Assembly: GCA_030386875.1 (NCBI GenBank)
Contig: CM059567.1
Location: 81,523,130 to 81,587,129 of the forward strand
Direction of reading: 5' to 3'
From: Morinoia aosen
Lineage: Eukaryota; Arthropoda; Malacostraca; Amphipoda; Talitridae
Length of the DNA: 64,000 bases
The notes under the pieces: model-generated
The model's database searches: none
Told to the model about the DNA's origin: nothing
The model's input: only the letters and a program-made list of their open reading frames with translations
Translations under genes and position numbers: made by a program
Part shown: one piece after another, positions 53,301-56,300 of the stretch
How the letters are laid out: each line of letters starts with the position of its first letter
Numbering within the stretch: position 1 is the first letter of the stretch

Positions 53301-56300
53301 ATAAAGATGGGTTATCCTTAATTTGCAATGCCCTTATCTATTTAGCTGGGTACCAATCAACAGTTTTTCAGCATAATAGTCACACTACCACTTTCTTCCT
53401 TGTTTGCATTACTGAGAGAACATGCAAACAAATATTAGGGAGTTTTCACACACTTTATTGTTTGTGAATGCTGTATTTTGCTCAACTGCCGTTCAGCTGA
53501 AGAACTTGTCAAGCAATTGAGGATAATACAATAAACATCCTCATTAAAGACTTTTGAAGTACAAAATAAATTGTGTAGTTTTTGTCCGTGCTCTGGAGCT
53601 TGTGAACTTCGTGAACTCTCTGGTGACATCGCGCCACCATGTGTTGACAGTAAGCTGTGCGGAGATCTGGTCTTCGTGATCCTCTTCCCCCAGCTGACGA
53701 TGGTGGTTCACTTTGGCGACTACATCAACACCTACGGCTCCTTCATCGGCTTCTGTGTTGGCTTTATGGTCCGACTTCTTGGTGAGTCCAGTTCGTTTCG
53801 CCAGAAAGTACTTAAGGTCTTCTATGAAAGAATTTAGGGATTATTCATACTCTATGTCTTAGACACTTGCACTCCTTTCGACGGCTGGCTCGGTGTTTTT
53901 TCTTAATAGTTCTTCCACTGAATACGAAAAGTATTTGTTATATTTTGGATAAAATAAATAAAATACTGTGGTCAACCCGAGAGGCTTGAGAAATAATTTT
54001 CATGCGAAAATTTTTCAAAGTTGTCCTTAGACTCAATAAACTGGACAGCGAGCTACAATATCGGTGGTTTGATATTAATTAGAGCGTATTGGAATTATTT
54101 GAAACTGTATTTCAGTTACTTTAACCCTCTGAAAAATGAATTTAGTTACCAATATAACCTTTATTAGACTAGGACGGGTATCAGGATGTCAACGACATCA
54201 AAGTAGGGAACTGCCACTCAAACAAAAACAAACAAACATCGGCATCTTTGGGATGCTTTATTTCCAATCAAGCCTGATACATATGATCTTGAGCATTGGT
54301 TTTTAAAATGTCTTATAACTAACACTATATATAGGACGCCATGACGGTTCCCCCGTAAAGCCGGTACCCATTTCCGACACCTGGGTTGAGTGGGGTATTG
54401 TGCTTGAGCTTTCCCTTATACCCAACGTTGAAAATCGCCGCGCCAGCGCCGGGATACGAACCCTCGTCTCCAACATACAAGGCCGATCCCTTAACCCCTG
54501 CTCGCCACTCGACATTAAAATTTGGAAAAAATGAATTAAAAATTTGAAAGACAAAACATGTATTGTTTATTTTCCTGAACATTATGCACTAATTGCATAG
54601 TTAGTCTACACCATTTGATTTCAAGTATGATCATCAGTTAGTTGTTATCAGTGTGTAGTCAAAGGAGCGAAATCTAACAATTAATCCTAACGTTAAAAAC
54701 TTACAAAGTTCAGGGAAAAATAATGATATGTATTTACTTATTTTGTCCGTGAATCCTCGCATTGGGAAGAAGAAAGAAAAAGATCGCTCATTGCAATAAT
54801 GCTCCATTGCCGCAATATTTGATCAGACTTCTTGTATTGGGGAGAAATAAACCTATACAACCACGCATCTAAACGCCTAAATTATACCTCTCCAAGATTA
54901 GTACAACACTTGTAAGACAAATTGAATACTTCATTTATGGAATTGAGTTGAAAACTGTCTCTCCATGCTACTTTTTTGTGACCAGCACACATAAGTTGTT
55001 CATCTGTTTAATTTTACCAGTGTGTAAAAATTTATTTAGAGAAATTCAGGAAGAAAAGCTTTTATCTTTCTTGTTTACTCATTTTTGCACATAAACGTTT
55101 AGAATTTATATAACTGCTTCCTTTGGTCGTCACAAGTTACTTGAGTAGAATTTTGGTATTCCAACTTCCTACAACTTTAGATGGACTACGTGAGCTACAA
55201 AGTAACCCATCAAAAATCTCCAATCCCTAAAAATAGGCAAGTGATTGGCTTGGAGCATCTTTTGTACCATACGTCAGGGTTCTCAATTTTTTTAAAGAAC
55301 CCTCAAAAGCCCAAAAAATCAGAGGGATTATTCTAGCATGTGCATTTGAAGTGTTCAGAATAATGTAACTTTAAAAGAAAGTAAAAGCAAAAAATAGGGA
55401 TAAAAAGATGCTACATAATAGAACATTGCTATAAGGCTATCAATAAATCATGTACTGTACTGTCAAGCTGCCTAACTAGAGTAGGAATATATCCCAATTT
55501 GTCAACTGTATGTTAGTTAAGGATAAAGTGTATAATAACATCCTGTAATATTGTCTCTTATTTTCACAGGTATTACTTATTTCTTTCGATATACTGTATA
55601 CGTTGGACTAGGTTGCCAGATGAAGCTTTTTTTAAATTAAATCTAGTAGAATTAGGCATATTCATTCAAGATGAACCCTGGCAATACCGCATGGCTGCCA
55701 ATTGCTGAGTGGCTAAATATTATGTGACCGTTATTGCTTGATGTACTTTCTGACTTTAGGGGGAGAGCCGTACATCCACGTGCCGGCCGTGATCCACTAC
55801 CCCTATTTCAACTACGAGACTGGAGAGCAGAATTTCCCCTTCAGGACAATGGCGATGTTTTGCTCGCTGCTCAGCATCGTTGTCTTCTCCGCGCTGGCGA
55901 AAATTCTTTTTCAGAAAGGCATCATTCCGTCCAAGTAAGTGTTAGCTTTTACTGTGTTCACTCAAAACGCATGCAAGATCTGCTTGATCAACTATTCCGT
56001 TGAGCACCTTCTAGATCAGTGGCTCCCAACCTTTCGCCAATGGTGACTTATTTTTGGAACAAATAACTATTGAAAACTCTCATTCCTTCAAACGACCAAA
56101 TATGATCCTTAGTCCGAAAACCCATTCATTATGGAACGGCTATTCGTAAAACACAAACACACAAATGTGTGTAATCGGTGAATTCAGAAAGAATTTCTGA
56201 TTTCGTTGATGCTAGTTAGAGGTTGGAATTAAAATTACTTCTGAATCGACCTAAATTAAAACAAACACAATCGATTTAATTATTTATTTCCATGAGTGAA

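Noticed and set aside
54450-54510. Genuine tRNA gene on the minus strand
   Set aside because: The A and B boxes are present but the acceptor stem does not close and a non-tRNA body follows, so a SINE is a better fit.
54620-54650. CTGATGATCATACTTGAAAT on the minus strand as a hammerhead
   Set aside because: The stretch between CTGATGA and GAAA cannot form stem II.
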